A stretch of DNA of 36,506 nucleotides from Deltaproteobacteria bacterium UBA6106 (GTDB lineage: Bacteria > Desulfobacterota > Syntrophorhabdia > Syntrophorhabdales > Syntrophorhabdaceae), in the NCBI GenBank assembly GCA_002428485.1, contig DIWM01000045.1, positions 13,915-50,420 of the forward strand, given 5' to 3'. The translations under genes were made by a program, and so were the position numbers. Below are positions 1-8,909 of this stretch, in pieces. Position 1 is the first letter of the stretch. Each line of letters starts with the position of its first letter. The notes beneath the pieces were generated by a model. The model searched no databases. It was given only the letters and a program-made list of their open reading frames with translations, and was not told the DNA's origin.

Positions 1-149
1 GCGAAATGAGCGTGTTTGCGGGGAAGAGCCTGACACTGTGCTAATCCTAATGGAAAATCTGGGATTATGCATTTATTCATAACCGGAATGTCTAACGGTG
101 AAGACTCCACAGCGCCTGTCATGGCAGAATATTAGTTAAGGCATAGAGA

Positions 150-3100
150 TTGAAAGCAAAAACAACCAAAACAACCTCAAAACAGAGCCTCGTTGAGGCA
201 TTGAAAGAGAGCGAGGAACGCCTCCAGTTCGCACTTGAAGGAAGCAACGAGGGAGTATGGGACTGGAACGTCCAGACCGGGGAGGTATTCTTCTCGAAGC
301 GGTGGAAAGAGATGCTCGGCTTTGGCGACCATGAGATCGGCAATCATCTTGATGAATGGTCAAAACGCGTCCACCGGGACGATATAAACGGCGTCATGAT
401 CGAGATCGAAAGGCATTTTACAGGAAAAACTCCCTTTTATGTCTGCACGCACCGCATACAACGTAAAAACGGAGCCTACATGTGGGTCCTCGACAAGGGA
501 AAGATCGTCTCCCGGACAGAGGACGGCGAACCCCTGAGGATGGTAGGGACACACGCCGACGTCACGGAACAGAAAAGACTCCAGGAGGAACTGGACAACG
601 AACGGAACAGATTCCGGATCATTGCCGACAACGCGCCCTTCGGCATGATCATGATCGGCAGGAACAACGAATACACCTATGTGAACCCGAAATTCACGGA
701 GCTCTTCGGCTATGACCTGAAAGACATACCTGACGGCAGGACATGGTTCAGGAAGGCCTTTCCCGATAAGCACTACAGGCGCAGCGCGATAAAGACCTGG
801 ATCGATGATTTCTCAGAATTTAGAATAGGGGAATGCGATACAAGGACATTCACTGTACGGTGCAAGGACGGCGAAGAGAAGATCACAGCGTTCACGTCCG
901 TCCGCATCGAATCCGGCAAGTTCGTCATCACCTGCATGGACATCACCGAACGCAAGCACGCCGAGGAGGCCTTGAGTATCTCTGAGTCGAGGCTTCGCGC
1001 TATTATCGAGAGCGCCCGGGACGCTATCTTTATCAAAAACAAGGACCTGAAATATATCGTGGTAAACCCCACCATGTCAGTTCTTTTTGAGATCCCGCAG
1101 GAAGATATAATAGGAAAGGACAATGAAGAGCTCTTCGGCAAGGAAGCTGCCGGCCACTCAATTGCGATCGACAGAAAAGTGCTCACAGGAGAAACCATTG
1201 AAGAAGAGCTGTTGAAACCTGTGAGAGGTGTCATGCATTCTTTTCACACCGTCAAGGTTCCCCTCCGAAACGAGAAGGGTGAGATAATCGGCCTCTGCGG
1301 CATTGCCCGTGATATTACGGACAGAAAACGCGCTGAAGAGGCGCTGAAGGAGGGCGAGGAAAAATACCGCAACATCTTTGAGAATACCATGGTCGGCATC
1401 TTTCAGAGCACGCCTTCCGGGCAGTATATCAATGTAAATCCGGCTCATGCAAAAATGCTTGGTTTTGAAACGCCCGAAGAGATGATGAAGAGCATCACCA
1501 ACATTGGAAAGCAGCTCTATGTGAACCCCAAAGACCGCGTCCGGTTCGGGGAACTCCTCAAAAAGTACAACATTGTCTGGAATTATGAGACGCAATTTTA
1601 CTGCAAAGACCAAAGCATCATCTGGGCCTCAATGAACGCGCGGGCCGTACGAGACAAGAATGGCAAGGTGATCTATTTCGACGGGTTCGTTGACGACATA
1701 ACGGAGCGGATAAGGACCGAACAGGCTTTGAAGGAGAGCGAGGAGCGGTACCGCATCGCCATAGAGCATTCGAACGACGGGGTCACGATACTCCAGGATC
1801 TCCTTCACGTCTACGTGAATAAAAAATATGCAGAGATCTACGGCTATGACAGCCCCGGCGAGATCGTCGGGAAACCCCTTCAATTCGCTATCCATCCCGA
1901 CGACCGGGAGATGGTCACCCGATATGCGACCATCAGGCAGCAGGGCGGTTATGCGCCTTCACGGTACGAATTGAGAGGCATGAAAAAGGACGGAACGGTA
2001 GTCCACATAGAAGCCTCCGCCACAGCGATCACCTACAAAGGGAAGAAATCCCTTCTCGTTTATCTCAGGGACGTTACCGACAGGAAAAACGTCGAAGAGT
2101 CCCTCCGGAAAAGCGAGGAAAAATACAGGAATATATTCGAGAATACTATGGTCGGGATCTTTCAGAGCATACCGGCCGGGAGATACATCAATGTCAATCC
2201 GGCATTGGCAAAAATACACGGTTTTGATTCCCCCGAAGACATGATCCTCGGCATCACCAACATCGGGCAACAGCTCTATGTAAAACCTGAAGACCGCGTC
2301 AGATATATGGAACTTCTTGAAAAAAACGACATGATACGCGGTTATGAAGCCCAGCTCTATCGTAAAGATCATAGCATTGTCTGGATTGCAATGAACGTGA
2401 GGGCAATACGTGACGAAAATGGTGCAATCATTTACTATGAGGGATTCGTCGAGGATATTACATCGCGAAAACAGGACGAAGAAGAAAAGGCAAGGCTCCA
2501 GGCGCAGTTTGTCCAGGCACAGAAGATGGAGGCTATAGGTACGCTGGCGGGCGGCATCGCCCACGACTTCAATAACCTGCTCATGGGCATCCAGGGGTAT
2601 GCGTCGCTCATGCTCTATAACATGGAGATCAACCACCCCAACTATGAGAAGCTGAAAAGCATAGAAGACCTGGTAAGGAGCGGTGCTGAGCTCACAAAGC
2701 AGCTCCTCGGTTTTGCGCGGGGTGGGAAATACACGGTGAAGCCGGCCGATCTCAACGAGATGGTTGAAAAGACTGCGTCCATGTTTGGACGTACAAAAAA
2801 AGAGGTTACCATTCACAAAAAGTTTGCTGAAAACCTGTATACCGTTGAAGTAGACCAGGGACAGCTTGAGCAGGTCCTGATCAACCTTTATGTGAATGCA
2901 TGGCAGGCAATGCCGGCAGGGGGAACCATCTATATCGGGACAACAAATGTCACCCTTGATGAAACTTTTACAAGACCTTATGCAATCAAACCGGGAAAAT
3001 ACGCGAAGATATCAATAACCGATACCGGCATCGGAATGGACGAAAAGACTAAAGAAAGGATATTTGAGCCTTTCTTCACGACCAAGGAGATGGGACGGGG

Positions 3101-3632
3101 TACCGGCCTCGGGCTCGCTTCCGTATACGGGATCATTAAAAACCACCAGGGTATTATCGACGTTATAAGTGAAAAGGGCAAAGGAAGCACGTTCACCATA
3201 TACCTGCCTGCATCCGGGAAACTGGCGTCAAAGGAACAGCATCCTTCCGGTGAAATTGTCCATGGCAAGGAAACGGTCCTCATTGTCGACGACGAAGAGA
3301 CGATCCTGAGGGTAAGCAGCGAACTCCTTACCATGCTCGGCTACAAGGTCCTCGCCGTAAAAAGCGGGAAAGAGGCCCTCGACATATACCGGAAGAAACG
3401 CAACGAGATCGACTTTGTCATCCTCGACATGATCATGCCTGATATGGGAGGGGAAGAAACCTTTCAGTTGCTGAAGGCAATAAAACCCGGCATCAGGGTT
3501 ATCCTCTCAAGCGGGTACAGCATAGACGGCCAGGCAAAGAAGATCCTCGACCAGGGCTGCAAGGCGTTCCTTCAAAAACCTTTCAACATAGAAGAGCTTT
3601 CCCGGAAGATACGCTACGCACTGGAAACGTAA
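150..3632 (+). CDS. Soluble hybrid sensor histidine kinase with six PAS domains and a C-terminal receiver
   Basis: This is a 1160-residue two-component sensor. No membrane segment or signal peptide is visible, so it should act in the cytoplasm. Six PAS/PAC modules follow one another (about residues 16-140, 145-275, 276-400, 402-525, 528-650 and 655-775), most ending in a D-I/V-T-x-R-type PAC signature. The kinase core has the H-box motif AHDFNNLL with phospho-acceptor His805, an N-box (NLYVNAWQAM), a G1 box (DTGIGM) and a G2 box (GRGTGLGLA). The receiver (about 1041-1160) starts with VLIVDDEE and has its phospho-acceptor Asp1093 in VILDMIMPD. PAS4 and PAS6 are close copies of each other. The start is TTG at 150 with AAGG upstream; no better start is in frame. 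It stands alone, with no adjacent response regulator. The ligand is unknown. The AHDFNN H-box is typical of the NtrB-like or hybrid kinases common in deltaproteobacteria. Confidence 0.93.
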   Translation: MKAKTTKTTSKQSLVEALKESEERLQFALEGSNEGVWDWNVQTGEVFFSKRWKEMLGFGDHEIGNHLDEWSKRVHRDDINGVMIEIERHFTGKTPFYVCTHRIQRKNGAYMWVLDKGKIVSRTEDGEPLRMVGTHADVTEQKRLQEELDNERNRFRIIADNAPFGMIMIGRNNEYTYVNPKFTELFGYDLKDIPDGRTWFRKAFPDKHYRRSAIKTWIDDFSEFRIGECDTRTFTVRCKDGEEKITAFTSVRIESGKFVITCMDITERKHAEEALSISESRLRAIIESARDAIFIKNKDLKYIVVNPTMSVLFEIPQEDIIGKDNEELFGKEAAGHSIAIDRKVLTGETIEEELLKPVRGVMHSFHTVKVPLRNEKGEIIGLCGIARDITDRKRAEEALKEGEEKYRNIFENTMVGIFQSTPSGQYINVNPAHAKMLGFETPEEMMKSITNIGKQLYVNPKDRVRFGELLKKYNIVWNYETQFYCKDQSIIWASMNARAVRDKNGKVIYFDGFVDDITERIRTEQALKESEERYRIAIEHSNDGVTILQDLLHVYVNKKYAEIYGYDSPGEIVGKPLQFAIHPDDREMVTRYATIRQQGGYAPSRYELRGMKKDGTVVHIEASATAITYKGKKSLLVYLRDVTDRKNVEESLRKSEEKYRNIFENTMVGIFQSIPAGRYINVNPALAKIHGFDSPEDMILGITNIGQQLYVKPEDRVRYMELLEKNDMIRGYEAQLYRKDHSIVWIAMNVRAIRDENGAIIYYEGFVEDITSRKQDEEEKARLQAQFVQAQKMEAIGTLAGGIAHDFNNLLMGIQGYASLMLYNMEINHPNYEKLKSIEDLVRSGAELTKQLLGFARGGKYTVKPADLNEMVEKTASMFGRTKKEVTIHKKFAENLYTVEVDQGQLEQVLINLYVNAWQAMPAGGTIYIGTTNVTLDETFTRPYAIKPGKYAKISITDTGIGMDEKTKERIFEPFFTTKEMGRGTGLGLASVYGIIKNHQGIIDVISEKGKGSTFTIYLPASGKLASKEQHPSGEIVHGKETVLIVDDEETILRVSSELLTMLGYKVLAVKSGKEALDIYRKKRNEIDFVILDMIMPDMGGEETFQLLKAIKPGIRVILSSGYSIDGQAKKILDQGCKAFLQKPFNIEELSRKIRYALET

Positions 3633-3678
3633 TAAATGCGGTGAAAAGTGAAAGGCGTGAAAGGCGGCTCATGAAGAT

Positions 3679-3888
3679 CGTATATCGTAGTTCGTATATC
3701 GTATATCGAGATCGAAAAAACGTTCGGCGTTTTGCGTTCGGCGTTTGTTGACCCTCCGTTCTCTGCTCTCCGCCGCTTTTCTCCCCTTACGCCTAACGCC
3801 TTACGACTTACGAGGTTTTAACCGGTATCCGGCAACGAGCATCCGGCGGTCCACTCTCCGCTCTCAGCTCTCTGCTCTCCGCTGCCTT
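3679..3888. repeat. Degenerate heptad array, 30 units in one register
   Basis: The gap between the kinase and the SpeE-like gene is built of 7-base units. From 3679 to 3888 the register is unbroken (30 x 7), while the unit changes: CGTATAT-type (3679-3706), CGTTCGG-type (3721-3748), CTGCTCT-type (3756-3783), GCCTTAC-type (3784-3811), TATCCGG/CATCCGG-type (3826-3846) and CTCTCCG-type (3854-3888). A shorter GTGAAAA/GTGAAAG piece lies at 3641-3654 in another register. A period of seven is incompatible with codon structure, and no gene is seen here. Confidence 0.9.
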
Positions 3889-3898
3889 TAGTATGTTC

Positions 3899-3925
3899 TT
3901 GAAACTTCCCTGCGTACCTTATAAT
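3899..3925 (+). promoter_or_regulatory. Candidate sigma-70 promoter of the SpeE-like gene
   Basis: TTGAAA at 3899-3904 and a perfect TATAAT at 3920-3925 are separated by 15 bases, which is slightly short. If used, transcription starts about nine bases before the ATG at 3941, giving a nearly leaderless message. That argues against the ATG at 3893 as start codon, since it would lie upstream of the promoter. Confidence 0.35.
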
Positions 3926-3940
3926 GTATACTTATCGCTT

Positions 3941-6205
3941 ATGAAACGATCTTCTTGCCTCATAGTGGTCTTGCTGATCGTCGGTTTCAGCGGGATCGTT
4001 GCCCAGACGATACTCCTCAGGGAACTGCTCATCATCTTCTCGGGCAACGAACTCTCCATCGGGATCATCATCGGCTCGTGGGTCATCTGGGAAGCCGCAG
4101 GCGCATACCTCGGCGGGCGCCGGAAAGATAACGCGCAAAACAACCTCAACCTCTTCCTTATCTCCATGGTCCTCTTTTCCCTTTTCTTTACGGCAACCAT
4201 ATACGGCATACGCATTGTCAAGATACTCGTTGGCATACCGCCGGAAATGGGCACCGGCATTATACCAATCCTCTATACATCATTTTTTATCCTTCTGCCT
4301 GCAGGTCTTCTCCACGGTTTCGTTTTCACTCTCATGTGCACGATACACGACCAGGTCACAGGAGAAGGCCCCTCATCTGTCGGCAAGGTCTACTTTTACG
4401 AGATGCTGGGAACGGTCTTCGGCGGGGTCTGCGTCAATTATCTCTTCATCCCTTATCTTCAATCATTTCAGATCGCTCTGTCCATGGCCGTCCTGAACGG
4501 CGTCGCATGTCTTTTCATCGCGCTTCCTTTCTTTGAAAGAAAAAGAGCTCTACAGGTAACGGCAGGCCTTCTGTCCGTCATAATTCCCTCCGCCATGCTC
4601 ATCGGGGGCAGCGCCGACATAATGCACCGGGATGCCATAAGGCGCCAGTGGCAGGGAAAGAACGTCGTCTATTATGCGAACACCCTTTACCAGAACATAG
4701 TCGTTATTAAAAGCAACGACCAATATACCTTTTTTTCCGACGGGATCCCGCTTATTACAACACCGGTACCGGATATTGCCTTTGTTGAGGAGTTCGTCCA
4801 TCTTCCCATGCTGCACCATAACTCACCGGAGAGAATCCTCGTGCTTCACGGCGGGGCAGGCGGCGTGGTCAATGAAATACTGAAGTACCCGACGGTTAAG
4901 CAGGTAGATTATATCGAAACCGATCCTGTGCTTCTGAAAACGCTAAAAAGATTTCCAACAGATACCACGCAGAAAGAACTCGACAACCCCCTGGTCCATT
5001 TACACTATACTGATGGCAGGATCTTTGTAAAAGAAAGGCAGGCGCAATACGATGTCGTTCTGCTCGTCCTGCCGCCCCCTTCCACGCTTCGCGCAAACAG
5101 GTTCTTTACACAGGAATTTTTTGACTCTGTAAAAGGCGCTCTACAAGAAAAGGGGATATTCGCATTCACTATGACCGGTTCGCTTACGTACTACAGCAAA
5201 GAACTTAAGAACCTGAACAGCTGTATCCTGAATACCCTCTCCAGGGTCTTTCCGAACGTCTTCGTCATCCCGGGGGACGTGAATCTCGTCCTCGCCTCAC
5301 CTTCAGCGGACATTTTTCACGGCTCACCGTCTGCCCTTTACGGCAGGATCGTGCGCTACGGTCTCAAGACAAACCTCATTTCCCTCCCTCACCTTACATA
5401 CCGCCTCGACGAGGACAGGAGGAACTGGTTCATGTCCTCCGTAAAGACCAGGGATACGCAGGTAAACAGGGACTTTGCTCCGGAAGGGCTTTTTCTCAAC
5501 ATCCTGTATCAAAACATCCTCTTCACCCCTTCACTGAAGAAACCGCTGGAATTTTTGAGGGGCATCGACCTTCCCGCCGTATCAATATCCGTGGCCGCCC
5601 TCTTCTTTTTTCTCTTCTTTCTGACACGATCTTACAGAAGATTTATCATCCCATTCACAATAGGAACTACCGGTTTTACGGCTATGATATTTGAGCTGAT
5701 CCTTTTGTTCGGTTTCCAGATATTTTACGGGTATATCTTCTACGAGGTTGGAATCCTCATCACCACGTTCCTCGGCGGTATGGCTATGGGGGCCATTATC
5801 ATGACCACCCGTTTAAAGAACATGAAAGACCCTGCCAGGACGCTCATGCTTATCGAGGCAGGCATGATCCTCCTTGCCGTCCTCCTTCTTTTTGTCTTTT
5901 CTTTACTCGAGGTAAGCTCCCGCTACAGCCCTGCGCTCATACATCTTCTCTTTATCGCCCTCCTTTTCATATCAGGCGTTATTGCCGGCGCAGAATTCCC
6001 TCTCGCAAATGCGCTGTATCTTGAAAACAATACCGTAGGCAGAACAGTCGGTATTATCTATGGCGCCGACCTTCTCGGCGGATGGATCGGAGGAATAGCC
6101 GGTGGTTTCATTCTCCTCCCTATCCTCGGCTTGCTGCAGGGCTGTATTCTCATTGCCATGCTGAAGACAGCCAGCCTTCTCTTGTTGATTTGCCGGAGAA
6201 AATAG
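3941..6205 (+). CDS. Membrane-embedded spermidine-synthase-like protein (MFS/SpeE fusion type)
   Basis: A polytopic inner-membrane protein of about 754 residues with a SpeE-like Rossmann domain between two membrane blocks. The N-terminal block (about residues 5-230) has several hydrophobic helices, the soluble domain spans roughly 260-530, and the C-terminal block has about seven helices. The nucleotide-binding loop reads HGGAGGVVNEIL, where true aminopropyltransferases usually have GGGDGG, followed by an acidic ETDP. The catalytic signature that normally reads like D-x-P-DPST reads VLPPPST here, so both aspartates are missing. I therefore doubt aminopropyl transfer to putrescine. The domain may bind S-adenosylmethionine-type ligands for another purpose. 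ATG 3941 starts directly before the first helix; an in-frame ATG at 3893 would add 16 residues but lacks a ribosome site. The next genes are the AmmeMemoRadiSam pair. Confidence 0.85.
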   Translation: MKRSSCLIVVLLIVGFSGIVAQTILLRELLIIFSGNELSIGIIIGSWVIWEAAGAYLGGRRKDNAQNNLNLFLISMVLFSLFFTATIYGIRIVKILVGIPPEMGTGIIPILYTSFFILLPAGLLHGFVFTLMCTIHDQVTGEGPSSVGKVYFYEMLGTVFGGVCVNYLFIPYLQSFQIALSMAVLNGVACLFIALPFFERKRALQVTAGLLSVIIPSAMLIGGSADIMHRDAIRRQWQGKNVVYYANTLYQNIVVIKSNDQYTFFSDGIPLITTPVPDIAFVEEFVHLPMLHHNSPERILVLHGGAGGVVNEILKYPTVKQVDYIETDPVLLKTLKRFPTDTTQKELDNPLVHLHYTDGRIFVKERQAQYDVVLLVLPPPSTLRANRFFTQEFFDSVKGALQEKGIFAFTMTGSLTYYSKELKNLNSCILNTLSRVFPNVFVIPGDVNLVLASPSADIFHGSPSALYGRIVRYGLKTNLISLPHLTYRLDEDRRNWFMSSVKTRDTQVNRDFAPEGLFLNILYQNILFTPSLKKPLEFLRGIDLPAVSISVAALFFFLFFLTRSYRRFIIPFTIGTTGFTAMIFELILLFGFQIFYGYIFYEVGILITTFLGGMAMGAIIMTTRLKNMKDPARTLMLIEAGMILLAVLLLFVFSLLEVSSRYSPALIHLLFIALLFISGVIAGAEFPLANALYLENNTVGRTVGIIYGADLLGGWIGGIAGGFILLPILGLLQGCILIAMLKTASLLLLICRRK

Positions 6206-6211
6206 TATAAT
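6182..6211 (+). promoter_or_regulatory. Candidate sigma-70 promoter of amrS
   Basis: TTGTTG at 6182-6187 and TATAAT at 6206-6211 are separated by 18 bases. The elements overlap the last codons and stop of the preceding gene. Initiation near 6218 would give a leader of about 18 bases for the ATG at 6236. amrS may thus be transcribed both from upstream and from its own promoter. Confidence 0.45.
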
Positions 6212-6235
6212 GAAAACTTCTATACGGTGTTATCT

Positions 6236-7348
6236 ATGCTTACGCGAAGAGATTTTATCAAAATAGCCTTCTTAACTCCTGCCGCACTACACCTTGAAGC
6301 AAAAGAGCTCACCCTGAAAGACACCCCTTATCTGAAAGAGGCCCTCTACTACCGGGTCATCGATGCAAAAAAAGGCACCGTCGAATGCCTGTTGTGTCCG
6401 AGAGGCTGTACGATCCCTGAGGGCGGGTCCGGCTTCTGCCGTGCACGAAAAAATATAAAAGGGAGGCTCTATTCCTTGGGCTACGCGTCACCCTGCGCAG
6501 TCCACATCGACCCAATAGAGAAAAAACCATTCTTCAATGTCTATCCGAGAAGCCTGAGCTTCTCTGTTGCCAGCGCAGGCTGCAACCTGCGGTGCAGGTT
6601 CTGCCAGAACTGGCAGATATCCCAGGAGTCCCCTGAGGATACTGCCAACCAGCCTCTTCCCCCTGAAAGGCTCGTGGCCCTCGCGCAACAGAACCGATGC
6701 AGGAGCATCGCTTACACATACACGGAACCGACAAACTTTTTCGAATATATGCTGGACACTGCGAAGATAGCCTCCGGCAAGGGTATCCTTAATGTTTGCC
6801 ACTCCAATGGATATATCAATCAGGGACCCCTCAAGGCGCTCTGCAAATATCTCGATGCAGCAAATATAGACCTCAAGGGGTTCAACAGATCTTTTTACAA
6901 CAGGCTCTGTGAGGCAGAACTCGAGCCGGTCCTGGAAACAATAAAGACACTCAAAAGATCGGGCGTCTGGGTAGAGATTACCAATCTTGTCATTCCGGGA
7001 CACAACGATGATGAAAAGATGCTCGCAGATATGTGCCGGTGGGTCTATCAGAACGCCGGCGCCGATGTCCCGATCCACTTTTCCCGCTTCTTCCCCATGT
7101 ACAGAATGACCGGCATATCTCCGACGCCGGTAAGCACCCTCGAAAAGGCGCGCGACATAGCCTTGAAGGCGGGCCTTCAATTTGCCTATATAGGCAATGT
7201 CCCGGGCCATCCGGGAGAGAACACCTATTGCCCCGCATGCAAAAGAATGGTCATCCGCAGGTCGGGGTATAATATCCTTGAATACGCGCTGAAGGGGGGC
7301 GCCTGCCCTGGCTGCGGGAAGAAGGTAGGAGGGATATGGACAACATAG
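6236..7348 (+). CDS. amrS: AmmeMemoRadiSam system radical SAM enzyme AmrS, with an apparent Tat signal
   Basis: A radical SAM enzyme of about 370 residues in the AmrS (PflA-related) family, whose reaction is not known. The cluster-binding motif C-x3-C-x2-C is at Cys116, Cys120 and Cys123. Extra cysteine pairs lie near the N-terminus (CLLCPRGC) and at the C-terminus (CPAC...CPGC) and could bind a second metal. The N-terminus is unusual: TRRDFIK followed by a hydrophobic stretch ending near Ala-Leu-His is a good twin-arginine signal match, and family members are generally expected in the cytoplasm. The next gene encodes the partner proteins AmrB and AmrA as a fusion with its own signal peptide, which supports export of the whole system. 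The start is ATG 6236; GTG 6227 is an in-frame alternative. No clear Shine-Dalgarno sequence is seen. Confidence 0.88.
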   Translation: MLTRRDFIKIAFLTPAALHLEAKELTLKDTPYLKEALYYRVIDAKKGTVECLLCPRGCTIPEGGSGFCRARKNIKGRLYSLGYASPCAVHIDPIEKKPFFNVYPRSLSFSVASAGCNLRCRFCQNWQISQESPEDTANQPLPPERLVALAQQNRCRSIAYTYTEPTNFFEYMLDTAKIASGKGILNVCHSNGYINQGPLKALCKYLDAANIDLKGFNRSFYNRLCEAELEPVLETIKTLKRSGVWVEITNLVIPGHNDDEKMLADMCRWVYQNAGADVPIHFSRFFPMYRMTGISPTPVSTLEKARDIALKAGLQFAYIGNVPGHPGENTYCPACKRMVIRRSGYNILEYALKGGACPGCGKKVGGIWTT

Positions 7349-8853
7349 AACCAGTTCAAAGTTCAATGTTCAAAGTTGTAAACCGCAAACACCAATGCAA
7401 CATTGTCCCTGTCGTATTGTGCATAATCTGTGTTGTGTTGCTATCTACTGCCGGTTTTGCGGAGGATGTTCTTGTTAGGGTGAAAAAGCCGGTATTCGCA
7501 GGATCATTCTACCCTGGCGAACGGTCTGTCCTTGCCGGAACAATAGACGGATATATGAAAGAGGCGGGATCGCAAAAAGACAGGACAAGCTCACCCGTCT
7601 TCGGCATCATTGCTCCCCACGCGGGATACCAGTATTCCGGACGCGTCGCGGCTTACGCATACAACCAGGTAAAAGGAAAGCCCTACACAACGGTCATCCT
7701 CATGGGCCCGACGCATCGCGTGCCTCTCAACGGCGCAGCGATATACCCTTCAGGATCATGGGAGACACCGCTGGGAAGGGTTCAGGTCGACCACGATATC
7801 GCAAAAAAGCTCGCGGACAGGTGCCCGTTCATGAAAAACTATCCCATTGCCTTCGAGCGCGAGCACTCCCTTGAGGTTCAGGTCCCTTTTCTTCAGCGGG
7901 CCCTGAAAGATTTCAAGATAGTCCCGATCGTCATGGGCATGATGGAAGGAGATGATTACAGAACCCTCTCGGACGCGCTCTGTGAATTGCTTAAGCAGCA
8001 TGCCGGAAAGGTGCTTATCGTTGCATCTTCTGATATGTCTCACTTTCATTCCTACCGGGAGGCAAACCGGATGGACAGGCTTACCTTAAAGGAGATCGGG
8101 GATCTCGACACAGGGCGTCTCGCCGCCGGTCTCACAAAAAATGATTATGAACTGTGCGGATCGCAGGCAGTGATGACCCTTATGATGGTCGCCAAAAAGG
8201 TCAATGGGGAGGCAAAGGTCCTTCACTATGCAAATTCCGGGGATGTGACAGAGGACAAAAACAGGGTCGTAGGGTACGGAGCCGTTGCCTTTTCCCTCAG
8301 AGAAGCCGGCGCCGGCCTCAACAAAAGGGAGCAGAAGGCTCTCCTCGCCTGTGCCCGGAAGACCCTTGAAGAAGCAGTGACGCTGGAAAAGATCGCTCCG
8401 GCAGAGCCGAAAGAAAAGGCGCTGCTCGAAAAGCGAGGGGTCTTCGTCACCCTCACAAAGAATGGAAGATTAAGGGGGTGCATCGGATACATCACGCCGG
8501 TCGTGCCGTTGTACAGGGCGGTCTCCGACATGACCGTCTCTGCGGCGAGCCGCGACCCGCGGTTCCCCCCTGTAGCAAAAGAGGAGCTGAAAGATATACA
8601 CATTGAGATATCGGTACTCAGCCCTCTGAAGAATATCGATGACCCGCAGGAGATCGAGATAGGGAAGCACGGCCTGTTCATTGTGAGAGGGAACAACCAG
8701 GGGCTTCTCCTCCCCCAGGTGGCAGCCGAATATATGTGGAGCAGGGAGGAATTTCTGAAGCAGACCTGCCGCAAAGCGGGCCTCCCGTCGAATGCCTGGC
8801 GGGACAAGGAAACAAAGGTCTACAGCTTTTCCGCCCAGATATTCTCGGAGTAA
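7336..8853 (+). CDS. AmrB-AmrA fusion (Memo-like plus AMMECR1-like), probably exported
   Basis: A two-domain protein of 505 residues. The Memo-like AmrB part (about 50-330) carries IAPHAGYQYSG, MGPTH and SSDMSHF with conserved histidines and the cysteine in YELCGSQ. The AMMECR1-like AmrA part (about 335-500) contains the family signature LRGCIGYI. AmrB and AmrA are usually separate proteins encoded with AmrS; the function of the trio is unknown. The N-terminus has a strongly hydrophobic stretch ending in TAGFA before Glu-Asp, a good signal peptide with a type I cleavage site. ATG 7336 overlaps the amrS end by 13 bases and has AGGAGGG only 2-3 bases upstream. ATG 7366 is in frame, lies inside a heptad repeat and would give a cleaner signal peptide, so either start is possible. 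Confidence 0.9.
   Translation: MDNIEPVQSSMFKVVNRKHQCNIVPVVLCIICVVLLSTAGFAEDVLVRVKKPVFAGSFYPGERSVLAGTIDGYMKEAGSQKDRTSSPVFGIIAPHAGYQYSGRVAAYAYNQVKGKPYTTVILMGPTHRVPLNGAAIYPSGSWETPLGRVQVDHDIAKKLADRCPFMKNYPIAFEREHSLEVQVPFLQRALKDFKIVPIVMGMMEGDDYRTLSDALCELLKQHAGKVLIVASSDMSHFHSYREANRMDRLTLKEIGDLDTGRLAAGLTKNDYELCGSQAVMTLMMVAKKVNGEAKVLHYANSGDVTEDKNRVVGYGAVAFSLREAGAGLNKREQKALLACARKTLEEAVTLEKIAPAEPKEKALLEKRGVFVTLTKNGRLRGCIGYITPVVPLYRAVSDMTVSAASRDPRFPPVAKEELKDIHIEISVLSPLKNIDDPQEIEIGKHGLFIVRGNNQGLLLPQVAAEYMWSREEFLKQTCRKAGLPSNAWRDKETKVYSFSAQIFSE
7353..7380. repeat. Short heptad repeat at the amrS/amrB junction
   Basis: Four units in one register: AGTTCAA at 7353 and 7360, TGTTCAA at 7367 and AGTTGTA at 7374. 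It belongs to the same family as the TTCAAAT units at 33398-33418. It lies within the first codons of the amrB-amrA reading frame and contains the alternative start codon at 7366. Confidence 0.7.
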
Positions 8854-8909
8854 GTTAATATCGGATCCTTGAACCTTTTAAGATACTGATCACAAAAAGG
8901 AGGCAGCAA

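Noticed and set aside
67..135. A 22-codon plus-strand frame upstream of the kinase
   Set aside because: No ribosome site, no recognisable product; region 1-149 holds nothing that I can support.
1959..2816. A 285-codon minus-strand frame
   Set aside because: Antisense to the PAS/kinase coding sequence, with no family features.
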